Assembly (NCBI RefSeq): GCF_008107625.1
Contig: NZ_SDKK01000006.1
Coordinates: 189,518-253,517 of the forward strand
Source of the DNA: Zoogloea oleivorans
Lineage (GTDB): Bacteria; Pseudomonadota; Gammaproteobacteria; Burkholderiales; Rhodocyclaceae
Length of the DNA: 64,000 bases
Direction: 5' to 3'
In this document: one piece after another, positions 19,702 through 31,240 of the stretch
Numbering within the stretch: position 1 is the stretch's first letter
Layout: each line of letters opens with the position of its first letter
Position numbers and translations under genes: made by a program
The notes under the pieces: model-generated
What the model saw: the letters and a program-made list of their open reading frames with translations, nothing else
What the model was told of the DNA's origin: nothing
Database searches by the model: none

Positions 19702-20838
19702 ATGGCGAAACGGGATTTATACGAGATCCTCGGCGTCAATCGCGACGCGTCAGAGGACGAGCTGAAAAAGGCCTACCGCAAGCTGGCCATGAAATACCAT
19801 CCGGACCGCAATCCGGACAACAAGGAATCCGAAGACAAGTTCAAGGAGGCCAAGGAAGCCTACGAAATCCTCACCGACGCCAACAAGCGGGCCGCTTACG
19901 ACCGCTACGGCCACGCCGGCGTCGACCAGTCGATGGGCGGCGGAGGGGGCGGTGGTGGCCAGGGCTTCGACGGCTTCGGCGATGCCTTTGGCGACATCTT
20001 CGGTGACATCTTCGGCGGTGGCGGCGGAGGCGGACGTGGACGCTCCAACGTCTATCGCGGTGCCGACCTGCGCTACAACCTCGAGATCACCCTCGAGGAA
20101 GCCGCGCGTGGCGCCGAAAAGACGATCCGCATCCCTGCCCTCGAAGAATGCGAGCCCTGCCACGGCAGCGGCGCCAAAGCCGGCACCCAGCCGAAAACCT
20201 GCCCGACCTGCGGCGGCGCGGGCCAGGTACGCATCCAGCAGGGCTTCTTCTCCATCCAGCAGACCTGCCCGAAGTGCCACGGCAGCGGACGCATCATTCC
20301 CGAGCCATGCACGTCCTGCGGCGGCGCCGGCCGGGTAAAGCGTCAGAAGACCCTGGAAGTGAAGATTCCCACCGGTATCGACGACGGCATGCGCCTGCGT
20401 CACAGCGGGCACGGGGAACCGGGTGTCAACGGCGGTCCGCCGGGCGATCTCTACGTGGAGATCCACATCAAGCAGCACCCGGTCTTCCAGCGCGACGGGG
20501 ACGACCTCCACTGCGAGATGCCGATCAGTTTCACCACGGCGGCGCTGGGTGGCGAAATCGAGATTCCGACCCTTGATGGCGCAGCCAACATCCGCATCCC
20601 GGCAGAAACTCAAAGCGCCAAGGTGTTCCGCCTGCGCGGCAAGGGCATCCGCAACGTACGCAGCCACTCACCGGGTGACCTGATGGTGCACGTGATCGTC
20701 GAAACGCCGGTCAAGCTCACCGAACGCCAGAAGGAACTGCTGCGGGAATTCGGGGATATTGCCTCGAGCAATGCCGAGCGTCACAACCCCAAGGCAAAAT
20801 CCTGGATGGATAAGGTGAAGGACTTCTTCAGCACCTGA
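19702..20838 (+). CDS. dnaJ: Chaperone DnaJ (Hsp40)
   Basis: A 378-residue type I Hsp40 that stimulates DnaK. It has an N-terminal J domain ([21 protein letters not shown] with the HPD motif in KYHPDRN), a Gly/Phe-rich region, four zinc-finger repeats ([32 protein letters not shown]) and the C-terminal substrate domain. It ends the heat-shock operon; a strong terminator follows. Confidence 0.98.
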   Translation: MAKRDLYEILGVNRDASEDELKKAYRKLAMKYHPDRNPDNKESEDKFKEAKEAYEILTDANKRAAYDRYGHAGVDQSMGGGGGGGGQGFDGFGDAFGDIFGDIFGGGGGGGRGRSNVYRGADLRYNLEITLEEAARGAEKTIRIPALEECEPCHGSGAKAGTQPKTCPTCGGAGQVRIQQGFFSIQQTCPKCHGSGRIIPEPCTSCGGAGRVKRQKTLEVKIPTGIDDGMRLRHSGHGEPGVNGGPPGDLYVEIHIKQHPVFQRDGDDLHCEMPISFTTAALGGEIEIPTLDGAANIRIPAETQSAKVFRLRGKGIRNVRSHSPGDLMVHVIVETPVKLTERQKELLREFGDIASSNAERHNPKAKSWMDKVKDFFST

Positions 20839-20875
20839 GCACGCACTGATTTTGCTGCATTGCGACACAAATATC

Positions 20876-20914
20876 CGCTGGCCGACGTTGTTTCAACGTC
20901 GGCCAGCGTCTTTT
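20876..20914 (+). terminator. Rho-independent terminator after dnaJ
   Basis: Perfect 15-bp stem CGCTGGCCGACGTTG / CAACGTCGGCCAGCG with a three-base loop, followed by TCTTTT. Confidence 0.92.
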
Positions 20915-20983
20915 CCGAAACACATTCCTTTTGTCCTATACTCCGACCGGGTTTAATTTAATCACCAAAGAATAACGACAACC

Positions 20984-22138
20984 ATGCTCATCCGCACAAT
21001 CAAGACCCTGATTGCCTCCCTCGGAGCCGGCCTTGTACTGGCGGCTCCAGGAGCGTCCCAGGCCGCCGACCCGGGCATCGGCGACAACACCATCACCCTT
21101 GGCATGTCGGCCCCGGTCTCCGGCCCCAACGGCGCCTACGGGAAGGAAATGAAGGAAGGCGCACTGGCCTACTTCACACAACTCAATGCGGCGGGCGGCA
21201 TCGGCGGCAAGAAGATCGAGCTGCTTACCCTGGACGATGGCTACGAAACCGAGAAGACAGTGGCAAATACCCGCAAGCTCATCAACGACAACAAGGTGTT
21301 CGCGCTGATGGCCTTTTACGGATCTTCCCCGACCACCGAGTCGATGAAGGTCTTCGCCGAGGCCAAAGTCCCCCTGCTCGGTACCATCAGCGGCGCCGGC
21401 AGCCTGCGCAGCCCGGTGAATCGCTACATGTTCCACCTTCGCGCCAGCTATGCCGACGAAACCGAAGCCATCGTCAATCATCTGGTCGGCCTCGGCGTCA
21501 CCAACATCGCGGTGTTCTATCAGAATGATGGCTTCGGCAAATCCGGCCTGGACGGCGTCGTCGCCACCCTCGCCCGCCACAAACTCAAGCCGGTTGCCGT
21601 CGGCTCGGTGGAGCGCAACTCCCTGGAGGTCGGCCCCGCAGTGATCCAGATTGCCAAGGCCAACCCCCAGGCCGTCATCATGGTGACTCTCTACAAGCCG
21701 ACCGCCGCCTTCATCCAGCAGATGCGCAAGGCCGGCCAGATGCCCCAGTTCTCGACCCTCTCTCCCGTTGGCGCCGATCTGCTGGTAACCGAAATGGGGG
21801 CCAAGGAAGCCCACGGAATCGGCATTTCCCAGGTCATGCCCTATCCCTGGAATGACACCGTGCCCATCGTGAAGGAATACCAGAAGGCACTGCAGTCCTC
21901 TGCCAAGCACAGCAACTACAGCTATTATGGGATCGAAGGCTTCATCAACGCCAAGCTCATGGCCGAAGCCCTCAAGAAAACCGGCAGGGATCTGACCCGC
22001 GAAAAGCTGGTCAATACACTGGAAAGCAGCAACTTCGACCTCGGCGGCTACAAGGTCGGCTACTCACCGAACAATCACAACGGCTCGCGCTTCGTGGATC
22101 TCACCGTACTGAGTCGCGACGGGCGCGTTCTGCACTAA
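20984..22138 (+). CDS. ABC transporter periplasmic binding protein, branched-chain amino acid (LivK) type
   Basis: A 384-residue type I periplasmic binding protein. The signal peptide ends near GASQA-ADP. The mature part starts with NTITLGMSAPVSGPNGAYGKEMKEG, typical of Peripla_BP_6 proteins that bind branched-chain amino acids, amides or aromatic acids. No permease or ATPase genes are next to it, so it is an orphan binding protein whose ligand cannot be assigned. A TATACT hexamer at 20937-20942 may be its -10 element. Confidence 0.85.
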   Translation: MLIRTIKTLIASLGAGLVLAAPGASQAADPGIGDNTITLGMSAPVSGPNGAYGKEMKEGALAYFTQLNAAGGIGGKKIELLTLDDGYETEKTVANTRKLINDNKVFALMAFYGSSPTTESMKVFAEAKVPLLGTISGAGSLRSPVNRYMFHLRASYADETEAIVNHLVGLGVTNIAVFYQNDGFGKSGLDGVVATLARHKLKPVAVGSVERNSLEVGPAVIQIAKANPQAVIMVTLYKPTAAFIQQMRKAGQMPQFSTLSPVGADLLVTEMGAKEAHGIGISQVMPYPWNDTVPIVKEYQKALQSSAKHSNYSYYGIEGFINAKLMAEALKKTGRDLTREKLVNTLESSNFDLGGYKVGYSPNNHNGSRFVDLTVLSRDGRVLH

Positions 22139-22157
22139 ACGCACTCACACCCGCAGT

Positions 22158-22188
22158 AAAAAGGGCGCCTCAATGGGCGCCCTTTTCT
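22158..22188. terminator. Bidirectional terminator between binding-protein gene and cysS
   Basis: AAAAGGGCGCC (22159-22169) pairs with GGCGCCCTTTT (22176-22186) around a six-base loop, with A and T runs at either side. It serves two convergent genes. Confidence 0.9.
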
Positions 22189-22204
22189 TTTACAGCACCG
22201 AAGA

Positions 22205-23587
<1,383 letters not shown>

Positions 23588-23797
23588 GAGAAAGACCGCA
23601 ATGAAGCCGAATGAAGGAAGGGATAGTCACTGGGAGCACCCGATGACGGGCATGTCAGGCGCCACCGAAAACACCGGCCCGGATAATCAGGGAGCGCTCA
23701 TGGTCGGCGACGGAGCTTCTTGATAAAATGGTTCGCTTGTAACCAACCCTCTCATCACAGACCCTGCGTGCCCGCGTGCGCTGGCGAATCATATCAC

Positions 23798-24901
23798 ATG
23801 TCAAAACGAGCCCTGGCCGCCTCCCTGCTCCTCGCAAGCCTGATCTGCAGCCCTGTTGTCCGGGCCGATCCTCTGCAGGATCTGCAAGCCCTGGTCAAGC
23901 AGGGGCAATTCACCCAGGCCCTCGAACGGGCCGACCAGATGCTGGCATCAAAGCCGCGTGATGCGCAGGTGCGATTTCTGAAGGGCGTCGTTTTGTCTGA
24001 GCTCAACCGGAACAATGACGCCATCACGGTTTTCCAGAAACTGACCGAGGACTACCCGGAACTACCCGAGCCCTACAACAACCTTGCGGTGCTCTACGCC
24101 CAGCAACGCCAGTACGACAAGGCACGCACGGCCCTCGAAATGGCGATCCGCACCCATCCGAGCTATGCCACGGCCCACGAGAATCTGGGCGACATCTACG
24201 CCCGCCTCGCCAGCCAGGCCTACGACAAGGCCCTGTCCCTCGACTCGTCCAACCAAGGGGCACAGAACAAGCTCGCCATGATCCGCGAGATGATGAGCGT
24301 ATCGGGCAAGACGGTACGCCCGACGGCGCCGGCCACAGCAGTTGCCGCCGCACCGCAGACTGTCAGGCCGGCAGCACCGGCTGTCGTCGCGCCGCCCGTC
24401 GTGCCCGCGGCCCAGGCCAGGCCTGCCACCCCGCCACCCGTAATGGTTGCCCAAAACAGCAAGCCGGTCACCCCACCGCCGGCTGCGGCCGCCCCCGTGG
24501 TGAAGGAAGAACCGAAGCCCGCCGCCAAGCGTCCCGAATCCAAGGATGAAGCGCAGCCCCAGGCCGTGGCCATCAGCAAGGCCGTCCAGAGCTGGGCCAG
24601 CGCCTGGTCCAGAAAAGACGTGAAAACCTACCTTTCCCATTACGGCCGCGATTTCGAACCGCCCAAGGGCCTGAACCGCAAAGCCTGGGAAGAAGAGCGC
24701 AGCCAGCGTCTCACCAAGCCCGGCAACATCGAAGTCGAACTCGAAAACGTCAAGGTCGTGAGCGTCAGCGGCGATCGCGCCACCGTCAAACTCCGTCAGC
24801 ACTATCGTTCGGCGAACCTGTCCACGTCCTCGAACAAGACCATCGGTCTTGTTCTTCAGGATGGGAAGTGGGTCATTCAGCAGGAGCGAGTCGGCGGTTA
24901 A
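23798..24901 (+). CDS. Exported TPR protein with C-terminal NTF2-like domain
   Basis: A 367-residue periplasmic protein. The signal peptide ends near PVVRA-DP. Residues about 25-165 are tetratricopeptide repeats (ALERADQMLASKPRD, AYDKALSLDSSN and others). A Pro/Ala-rich linker (about 170-260) follows, then an NTF2/SnoaL-like domain (about 265-367) with the segment W..AWSRKDVKTYLSHY. The same C-terminal domain occurs in the next gene. Its stop codon overlaps the next ATG by one base (TAATG), so the two are translationally coupled and probably act together at the envelope. The ATG at 23798 is chosen for the signal peptide. Confidence 0.82.
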   Translation: MSKRALAASLLLASLICSPVVRADPLQDLQALVKQGQFTQALERADQMLASKPRDAQVRFLKGVVLSELNRNNDAITVFQKLTEDYPELPEPYNNLAVLYAQQRQYDKARTALEMAIRTHPSYATAHENLGDIYARLASQAYDKALSLDSSNQGAQNKLAMIREMMSVSGKTVRPTAPATAVAAAPQTVRPAAPAVVAPPVVPAAQARPATPPPVMVAQNSKPVTPPPAAAAPVVKEEPKPAAKRPESKDEAQPQAVAISKAVQSWASAWSRKDVKTYLSHYGRDFEPPKGLNRKAWEEERSQRLTKPGNIEVELENVKVVSVSGDRATVKLRQHYRSANLSTSSNKTIGLVLQDGKWVIQQERVGG

Positions 24902-26097
24902 TGCATTACTTGCTGGCAGTACTGTGCAAGGGGTTCGCGCTGCTACTGGCGTGCAGCCCTTTCCTGGCCTTTGGCGCCGGGGAACAACGCACGTCCATGA
25001 GCGATCCGGACGCGGCCTTGGGTGCCGTTTTTCAGGATATCGAGCAAAGCAAATTGAGCAGTGCACTCACGAAAGTCGACGCGCTGCTGGTGAGCTACCC
25101 CAATTTCCGTCTCGCACACCTCATCCGGGGCGACCTGCTGCTGGCCCGCACCCGTCCTCTGGCGGCCTTTGGCAGTTCGCCCGAAGCACCTGCCGACAAA
25201 ATCGCCGACCTCCGCGAAGAAGCGGTTGCACGCCTCAAGGCTTACCGTAACCGCCCACCCAGCAACTATGTGCCGCGCTACCTGCTGCAAATGGAGCCGG
25301 AGCAAAAATACGCAGTGGTCGTGGATACGCAGCGGGCCCGACTCTACATTTACCAGAATGACAATGGCCGCCCGCGCTTCGTGGCCGACTACTACATTAC
25401 CCACGGCAAGCTCGGTGCGGAAAAGGCCCGCGAAGGCGACAAGCGCACCCCGATCGGGGTTTATCACGTCACCGCCAACCTGCCCCGTCAAAAACTTTCC
25501 GACTTCTACGGCAGCGGCGCCTTTCCGATCAGCTACCCCAACGAATGGGATCGGCAACAGGGGCGTGACGGCCACGGCATCTGGCTGCACGGCACCCCGA
25601 GCGACACTTACTCCCGCCCGCCCCACGCCTCCGATGGCTGCGTCGTGCTGACCAATCAGGACCTGAACGCCCTGTCCCCCTACCTGCAGGTCGGGCTCAC
25701 CCCGGTCATCATCAGCAACACCGTTGAATGGCTGAGTCTCGACGACTGGGCCACCGAACGGACCAGTCTCAACCGGCAGATCGAGTCCTGGCGCAAGGAC
25801 TGGGAGAGCCGGGATCTCACTCGCTACCTGTCCCATTACTCCAGGCAGTTCCGCAACAACGAAGGCGACTACGAACGCTGGGCCGAGCAAAAACGCCTGG
25901 TGACGGCCGGCAAGAGCTGGGTCAAGGTCGAACTCGGCAAGATGAGCGTCTTCCGCAACCCGGGCAAACAGGATCTGGTCGTCGTCACCTTCGAGCAGGA
26001 TTACCGCAGCAACAACCTGTCCAACGTCCTCAAGAAACGCCAGTACTGGCTCAAGGAAGGCGGACGCTGGAAGATCGTCTATGAAGGTTTCGCTTGA
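24901..26097 (+). CDS. L,D-transpeptidase with C-terminal NTF2-like domain
   Basis: A 398-residue exported protein. Signal peptide about 1-25; a helical N-terminal region; a YkuD domain (about 135-280) with HGTPSDTYSRPPHASDGCVV giving the catalytic His and Cys; and a C-terminal NTF2-like domain (about 290-398) with W..DWESRDLTRYLSHY, matching the domain in the preceding TPR protein. This architecture resembles L,D-transpeptidases described as Cds6-like. Likely role: peptidoglycan cross-linking or anchoring with the TPR partner. Confidence 0.86.
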   Translation: MHYLLAVLCKGFALLLACSPFLAFGAGEQRTSMSDPDAALGAVFQDIEQSKLSSALTKVDALLVSYPNFRLAHLIRGDLLLARTRPLAAFGSSPEAPADKIADLREEAVARLKAYRNRPPSNYVPRYLLQMEPEQKYAVVVDTQRARLYIYQNDNGRPRFVADYYITHGKLGAEKAREGDKRTPIGVYHVTANLPRQKLSDFYGSGAFPISYPNEWDRQQGRDGHGIWLHGTPSDTYSRPPHASDGCVVLTNQDLNALSPYLQVGLTPVIISNTVEWLSLDDWATERTSLNRQIESWRKDWESRDLTRYLSHYSRQFRNNEGDYERWAEQKRLVTAGKSWVKVELGKMSVFRNPGKQDLVVVTFEQDYRSNNLSNVLKKRQYWLKEGGRWKIVYEGFA

Positions 26098-26137
26098 GCC
26101 TTCCCTCACAACCCACGCAATCTGCCCCAGGAAACCC

Positions 26138-26707
26138 ATGAAGAAGATCCTTCTTGCCGTCGCCCTCGCCGGCCAGGCCTTGCTTGCCACCGCAGCCAAC
26201 CCTTTGGTTGAACTGAAGACCAGCTCCGGTACTGTCGTACTGGAGCTCTACCCGGAAAAGGCCCCCAAGACGGTCGCCAACTTCCTGGAATACGTGAAGA
26301 GCGGCTTCTACGACGGCCTCGTCTTCCATCGGGTCATCGACGGCTTCATGATCCAGGGCGGCGGCATGAACGCCAAACTGGAAGAAAAGGCCCCTCTGGC
26401 CCCCATCGAGAATGAAGCAAAGAACGGCCTGAAGAACGACGCCGGCACCATCGCCATGGCCCGCACGAAAAACCCCCACTCCGCCTCTTCCCAGTTCTTC
26501 ATCAACCTCGCAGACAACCGCTCGCTCAACTACCCGTCGCCGGACGGCTGGGGCTATGCCGTTTTCGGCAAAGTCACCGAAGGCATGGACGTAGTCCGCA
26601 AGATCGGCAAGGAACCCACGGCGACCAGCGGCTACCAGCGTGACGTGCCGGTCACCCCGATTTTCATCCAGTCCGCACGCCAGCTGCCCGAAAAGGCAGC
26701 CAAGTAA
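26138..26707 (+). CDS. ppiA: Periplasmic peptidyl-prolyl cis-trans isomerase (cyclophilin A type)
   Basis: A 189-residue cyclophilin with a signal peptide ([22 protein letters not shown]). Core motifs are [14 protein letters not shown] and [11 protein letters not shown]. It catalyses proline isomerisation during folding in the periplasm. ATG at 26138 follows AGGAAA. It is followed by the cytoplasmic paralogue ppiB with 34 bases between; the two share long identical segments and are a tandem duplication. Confidence 0.94.
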   Translation: MKKILLAVALAGQALLATAANPLVELKTSSGTVVLELYPEKAPKTVANFLEYVKSGFYDGLVFHRVIDGFMIQGGGMNAKLEEKAPLAPIENEAKNGLKNDAGTIAMARTKNPHSASSQFFINLADNRSLNYPSPDGWGYAVFGKVTEGMDVVRKIGKEPTATSGYQRDVPVTPIFIQSARQLPEKAAK

Positions 26708-26741
26708 ACAATCCACCCACCTTCCCCACAGGAGCTTCAAC

Positions 26742-27236
26742 ATGGCAGTCAAACTCACCACCAATCACGGCGATATCGTCATCGAACTGGATGCCGAAAA
26801 GGCACCCGAAACCGTCAAGAACTTCATCGCCTACGTGGAAGCCGGCCACTACAACAACACCGTTTTCCACCGGGTCATCGACGGTTTCATGATCCAGGGC
26901 GGTGGTTTTGAACCCGGCATGAAGCAAAAGCCCTGCGGCGAACCGATCCAGAACGAAGCCAGCAACGGCCTCAAGAACGACATCGGCACCATCGCCATGG
27001 CCCGTACCCAGGCACCCCACTCTGCCACCGCCCAGTTCTTCATCAACGTCGGCGACAACGAGTTCCTCAACCACCGCTCCCCCGACATGCAGGGCTGGGG
27101 CTACTGTGTATTCGGCAAGGTTTCCGAAGGCATGGACGTGGTCAACAAGATCAAGGCCGTCAAGACCGGCTCCAGCGGCTTCCACCAGGACGTGCCGAAG
27201 GAAGACGTGATCATTGAGCGCGCTGAAGTCATCTAA
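26742..27236 (+). CDS. ppiB: Cytoplasmic peptidyl-prolyl cis-trans isomerase (cyclophilin B type)
   Basis: A 164-residue cyclophilin without signal peptide. [30 protein letters not shown] and WGYCVFGKV are typical. The ATG at 26742 follows CAGGAG. It lies in the ppiA-ppiB-lpxH run, 22 bases before lpxH. Confidence 0.95.
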   Translation: MAVKLTTNHGDIVIELDAEKAPETVKNFIAYVEAGHYNNTVFHRVIDGFMIQGGGFEPGMKQKPCGEPIQNEASNGLKNDIGTIAMARTQAPHSATAQFFINVGDNEFLNHRSPDMQGWGYCVFGKVSEGMDVVNKIKAVKTGSSGFHQDVPKEDVIIERAEVI

Positions 27237-27258
27237 GCAAAACCAGGGCGACCGGCAC

Positions 27259-27996
27259 ATGCAAGTTCATTTCATTTCCGATCTGCATCTGAGTGCCGAT
27301 CGCCCCGCCCTCACCGCGGTGTTCGAGCGCTACCTCGCCGGCCCGGTCAGGGCTGCGGATCGCCTCTACATCCTGGGTGACCTGTTTGAATACTGGTCGG
27401 GAGACGACGACCTCGACGATCCACTGAACACCCGTATCGCTGAGCAACTCGCCAGCCTTGCCGAAGGCGGCTGCCAGATTTTTTTCATGCACGGCAACCG
27501 GGATCTGCTCATCGGTGAAGGCTTCGCCACCCGTGCAAATCTCAAAATCCTGCCTGAGCCGAGTTTGATCCAGCTCGGCGACGAGCGCTTTGTCCTGTGC
27601 CACGGCGACAACCTGTGCACCGACGACATCGCCTATCAAGCCTTCCGCACACAGGTTCGCAACCCGGCCTGGCAGGCCGGCTTCATGTCGCAGCCCCTCG
27701 CCGCGCGCAAACAGTTCATCGCCGGCCTGCGCATGAAAAGCGAAGCAGCCAAGTCAGAAAAAACCGCCGAGATCATGGATGTGAACGCCGATGCCGTCGC
27801 TGCGCTGATCCGCGACAACGGCTTCCCGCGCCTCATCCACGGCCATACCCATCGTCCCGACATGCATCGGGTGGACGTGGATGGTCATACCTGCGAGCGC
27901 TGGGTGCTCGCCGACTGGCGTGATGCAACGGAGACCGCACAGGGGGAAGTGCTGGTGTGGGCCGACGGAAACCTGTCCCGTCAGCCCCTCTACTGA
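27259..27996 (+). CDS. lpxH: UDP-2,3-diacylglucosamine diphosphatase
   Basis: A 245-residue calcineurin-type metallophosphatase that makes lipid X in lipid A synthesis, peripheral to the inner membrane. The metal-binding motifs FISDLHLS, LGDLFEYW, HGNRD, CHGDN and HGHTHRP are all present. The ATG at 27259 gives the usual start directly before the DLH motif. Convergent with metZ, 15 bases apart. Confidence 0.95.
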   Translation: MQVHFISDLHLSADRPALTAVFERYLAGPVRAADRLYILGDLFEYWSGDDDLDDPLNTRIAEQLASLAEGGCQIFFMHGNRDLLIGEGFATRANLKILPEPSLIQLGDERFVLCHGDNLCTDDIAYQAFRTQVRNPAWQAGFMSQPLAARKQFIAGLRMKSEAAKSEKTAEIMDVNADAVAALIRDNGFPRLIHGHTHRPDMHRVDVDGHTCERWVLADWRDATETAQGEVLVWADGNLSRQPLY

Positions 27997-28011
27997 TACC
28001 GCAAACGCGGC

Positions 28012-29199
28012 TTAGATCAAGGCCAGGCCGCGGGCCAGATCGGCCTTGAGGTCGGCAACCGACTCAAGGCCGACAGCCACCCGCAGCAGGCTTTCATGAA
28101 TGCCCGAGGCCTCCCGCGCTTCCGGAGAAATCCGACCGTGGGTGGTCGACGCAGGATGCGTCAGAGTCGTCTTCGTATCGCCAAGATTGGCCGTTATCGA
28201 CACAACACGGGTCGCATCGACGACTTTCCAGGCTTCTTCGCGGCCGCCCTTGACATCGAAACTGACGATCGCCCCGCCACTGCTCTGCTGGCGCAGCGCC
28301 AGCGCGTGTTGCGGATGGGACGGCAAGCCCGGGTAATGGACACGCGCCACCTGCGGCTGTGCCTCCAGCCAGGTGGCCAGCTCAAGCGCACTGGCCGACT
28401 GGGCTGCCATGCGGATGCGCAGGGTTTCGAGGCCCTTCAGGATGATCCACGCATTGAACGGCGAAATGCACGGACCGGCGGTGCGCAGGAACTTGAAAAC
28501 TTCGTCGATCAGCTTCTTGTCGCCGCACACTGCGCCGCCAAGGACCCGCCCTTGTCCATCCAGATACTTGGTGGCCGAGTGGATCACCAGATCGGCCCCC
28601 AACTTCAGGGGCTGCTGCAGCGCCGGCGAGCAGAAGCAGTTGTCCACCGCCAGCACAGCACCAGCCTCATGGGCAATCGCGGCGACTGCGGCGATGTCCA
28701 CCAGCTCGGTCAGCGGATTCGACGGCGACTCGACAAAAAACAGCTTGGTCTTCGGCGTCACGGCAGCCCGGTAAGCCTCCAGATCCGTGGCAGGCACGAA
28801 GGTGGTTTCAATGCCGAACTTGGACAGGATGTTGCCGAAAAGCTGCTGCGTCGCCCCGAACAGTCCGCGGGACGCAACGATGTGATCCCCCGACTGCATC
28901 AGGGCCATCACCGTAGACATGATCGCCGCCATGCCGGATGCCGTCGCCACGCAGGCCTCCGCGCCTTCCAGCGCAGCCAGACGCTGCTGCATCGCGGTCA
29001 CGGTGGGGTTCGTGAAGCGGGCGTAAACGTTGCCCTCCTCTTCGCCCGAAAAACGCGCAGCCGCCTGGGCCGCGCTTTCAAAGACAAAGCTGGAGGTCAG
29101 GTACAGCGCCTCGGAGTGCTCGTTGAACTGGCTCCGGTCGATCCCCGCCCTGACGGCGAGGGTCTCCAGCGCCAGGCCTTCCATGGAGTTCGTGCTCAA
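28012..29199 (-). CDS. metZ: O-succinylhomoserine sulfhydrylase
   Basis: A 395-residue PLP enzyme of the Cys/Met metabolism family that forms homocysteine from O-succinylhomoserine and sulfide. The PLP Lys is in [19 protein letters not shown] at 29199 is taken as the start: GGAG stands about seven bases before it and it overlaps the purF stop. An ATG at 29184 is the alternative and would remove five residues. The purF-metZ linkage is common in betaproteobacteria and Pseudomonas. Confidence 0.9.
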   Translation of the reverse strand: MSTNSMEGLALETLAVRAGIDRSQFNEHSEALYLTSSFVFESAAQAAARFSGEEEGNVYARFTNPTVTAMQQRLAALEGAEACVATASGMAAIMSTVMALMQSGDHIVASRGLFGATQQLFGNILSKFGIETTFVPATDLEAYRAAVTPKTKLFFVESPSNPLTELVDIAAVAAIAHEAGAVLAVDNCFCSPALQQPLKLGADLVIHSATKYLDGQGRVLGGAVCGDKKLIDEVFKFLRTAGPCISPFNAWIILKGLETLRIRMAAQSASALELATWLEAQPQVARVHYPGLPSHPQHALALRQQSSGGAIVSFDVKGGREEAWKVVDATRVVSITANLGDTKTTLTHPASTTHGRISPEAREASGIHESLLRVAVGLESVADLKADLARGLALI

Positions 29200-30725
29200 C
29201 TTTCACTCCGCGAAACAAGATTCAAATCCATCTGTCCGTCACCGTCTTCCGAGCGGGGCTTGCTCGCCGCATCCTTGCGCTGATCCTCAATGCCGGAAAG
29301 ATATTCCTGAGTCACGTCACCAGTCACGTAAGTACCGTCGAAACACGAGGTCTCGAATACCGAGATCGCCGGATTCAGGGCCTTCACGGCCAGCTTCAGA
29401 TCGTCGAGGTCCTGGTAGATCAAGCCATCGGCGCCAATTTCGGCACAGATTTCTTCTTCGGTACGGCCACAGGCGATGAGCTCGCCCTTGGTCGGCATGT
29501 CAATCCCGTACACATTGGCATAACGCACCGGAGGCGCTGCGGAAGCCATGTAGACCTTGGTTGCGCCGGCATCCCGGGCCATCTGGACGATTTCCCGGCT
29601 GGTTGTGCCACGCACGATGGAATCATCCACCAGCAGCACGCTCTTACCCCTGAATTCCTGATGGATGGTGTTCAGCTTCTGACGCACCGACTTCCGGCGG
29701 ATCGCCTGGCCCGGCATGATGAAAGTGCGGCCGATGTAGCGGTTCTTGACGAAGCCTTCCCGGTACGGCACGTTCAGCTGGTGAGCCATTTCCATGGCCG
29801 ACGGACGGCTCGAATCGGGGATCGGAATCACCACATCGATCTTCAGGTGCGGCATGGTCGCACGCAGCTTGCGGGCCAGGAACTCGCCCATCTTGATACG
29901 GGCGTCGTACACCGAAATACCGTCGATCAGCGAGTCCGGGCGGGCCAGATACACAAACTCGAACATGCACGGTGCGTGCACGGTATGCGTGGCGCACTGC
30001 CGGCTGTGGAAGCGGCCTTCGGTATCGATCAGGATCGCCTCACCCGGCGCCACATCGCGCACCAGCTTGAAGCCCATCACATCGAGTGCCACGCTCTCGG
30101 AGGCGACCAGCCACTCGGTGCCCTTCGGCGTATCGTTGCGACCGATCACCAGGGGGCGGATCCCGTAGGGATCACGGAAAGCCAGCAGGCCGGTACCGGA
30201 GATCATCGCCACGGTCGCGTAAGCCCCCCGGCAGCGGCGATGCACGCCAGCCACCGCGGTAAACACCGTTTCCTCGTCCAGGCGGAAACTCTTGGCCGCC
30301 GCCTGAAGCTCGTGGGCGAGCACATTGAGCAGCACTTCCGAATCGGAATTGGTGTTGATGTGCCGCAGGTCTGAAAGGAACATCTCCCGCTTCAGTTCTT
30401 CCGCATTGGTCAGGTTGCCGTTGTGGGCCAGCATCAGGCCGAACGGCGAATTGACGTAAAACGGCTGAGCCTCTGCAGCGGCGGAGGCCGAACCTGCCGT
30501 CGGATAACGCACGTGGGCAATACCCCAGTTGCCCGGCAGATCGCGCATGTTGCGCGTGCGGAACGCATCACGCACCAGCCCGGAAGCCTTGTGCATGTGA
30601 AAACGCCCGCCTTCCGCAGTCGCAATGCCCGCTGCGTCCTGCCCCCGGTGCTGGAGCACCTGCAGGCCGTCATAAAGAAGCTGATTGACGGGTGATGTCG
30701 CTACTACGCCCAGAATCCCACACAT
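29196..30725 (-). CDS. purF: Amidophosphoribosyltransferase
   Basis: A 509-residue enzyme of the first committed step of purine synthesis. The N-terminal nucleophile Cys follows the initiator (MCGILGVV), and the glutaminase domain includes HRGQDAAGI and the AHNGNL motif. The PRPP-binding loop is [17 protein letters not shown]. Immediately downstream of cvpA (10 bases), the usual cvpA-purF pair. Confidence 0.97.
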   Translation of the reverse strand: MCGILGVVATSPVNQLLYDGLQVLQHRGQDAAGIATAEGGRFHMHKASGLVRDAFRTRNMRDLPGNWGIAHVRYPTAGSASAAAEAQPFYVNSPFGLMLAHNGNLTNAEELKREMFLSDLRHINTNSDSEVLLNVLAHELQAAAKSFRLDEETVFTAVAGVHRRCRGAYATVAMISGTGLLAFRDPYGIRPLVIGRNDTPKGTEWLVASESVALDVMGFKLVRDVAPGEAILIDTEGRFHSRQCATHTVHAPCMFEFVYLARPDSLIDGISVYDARIKMGEFLARKLRATMPHLKIDVVIPIPDSSRPSAMEMAHQLNVPYREGFVKNRYIGRTFIMPGQAIRRKSVRQKLNTIHQEFRGKSVLLVDDSIVRGTTSREIVQMARDAGATKVYMASAAPPVRYANVYGIDMPTKGELIACGRTEEEICAEIGADGLIYQDLDDLKLAVKALNPAISVFETSCFDGTYVTGDVTQEYLSGIEDQRKDAASKPRSEDGDGQMDLNLVSRSES

Positions 30726-30735
30726 TTAAAACCAC

Positions 30736-31227
30736 CTATCGGTATCTAAGTCTTTTTGCCAGCAGCTCGGGGAGCCATGGTTTTGAAGCCATCGCAGCAG
30801 TCTCGAGAGGGGCCGAAAGGCTCGCCTCCTGCCACCATGCTTCCTTTGCGAAGCCGCCAATGCCAACGAGCAACGCCACTGCAAACACAATCACACCACC
30901 CCGCACAGCACCGAAGCACGCGCCAAGGAAGCGGTCGGCAAACCCCAGACCGGCCGCGCGAATCAGTTCGCTCAAGGCCCAGCGCAGGATCGCCACAAAA
31001 ATAAGTACTGCAACAAAAATAATCAGAAACGCCACAGGTCCCTGCAGCAGCGGCTCCTTGACCCAGTTCGCCACATAAGGGAGAAGCTGCGGCATGAACG
31101 CCTTGGCCATCATGAACGCCAGCAGCCAAGCCCCCAGCGCCACAATCTCGGAAATCAGCCCCCGCCAAAACCCCAGCAGGGCCGACAGCCCGACAAGGGC
31201 AAGGAGTGCGTAATCAAATCCGTTCAA
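30736..31227 (-). CDS. cvpA: CvpA family membrane protein
   Basis: A 163-residue protein with four membrane segments, needed for colicin V production in E. coli and associated with envelope stress and purF expression. The family start NGFDYALLALVGLSALLGFWRG is preceded by a TTG at 31227, which is taken as the start since no ATG is available in the usual place. It lies 13 bases after dedD and 10 before purF. Confidence 0.9.
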   Translation of the reverse strand: MNGFDYALLALVGLSALLGFWRGLISEIVALGAWLLAFMMAKAFMPQLLPYVANWVKEPLLQGPVAFLIIFVAVLIFVAILRWALSELIRAAGLGFADRFLGACFGAVRGGVIVFAVALLVGIGGFAKEAWWQEASLSAPLETAAMASKPWLPELLAKRLRYR

Positions 31228-31240
31228 AGGCTCAGGCTTC

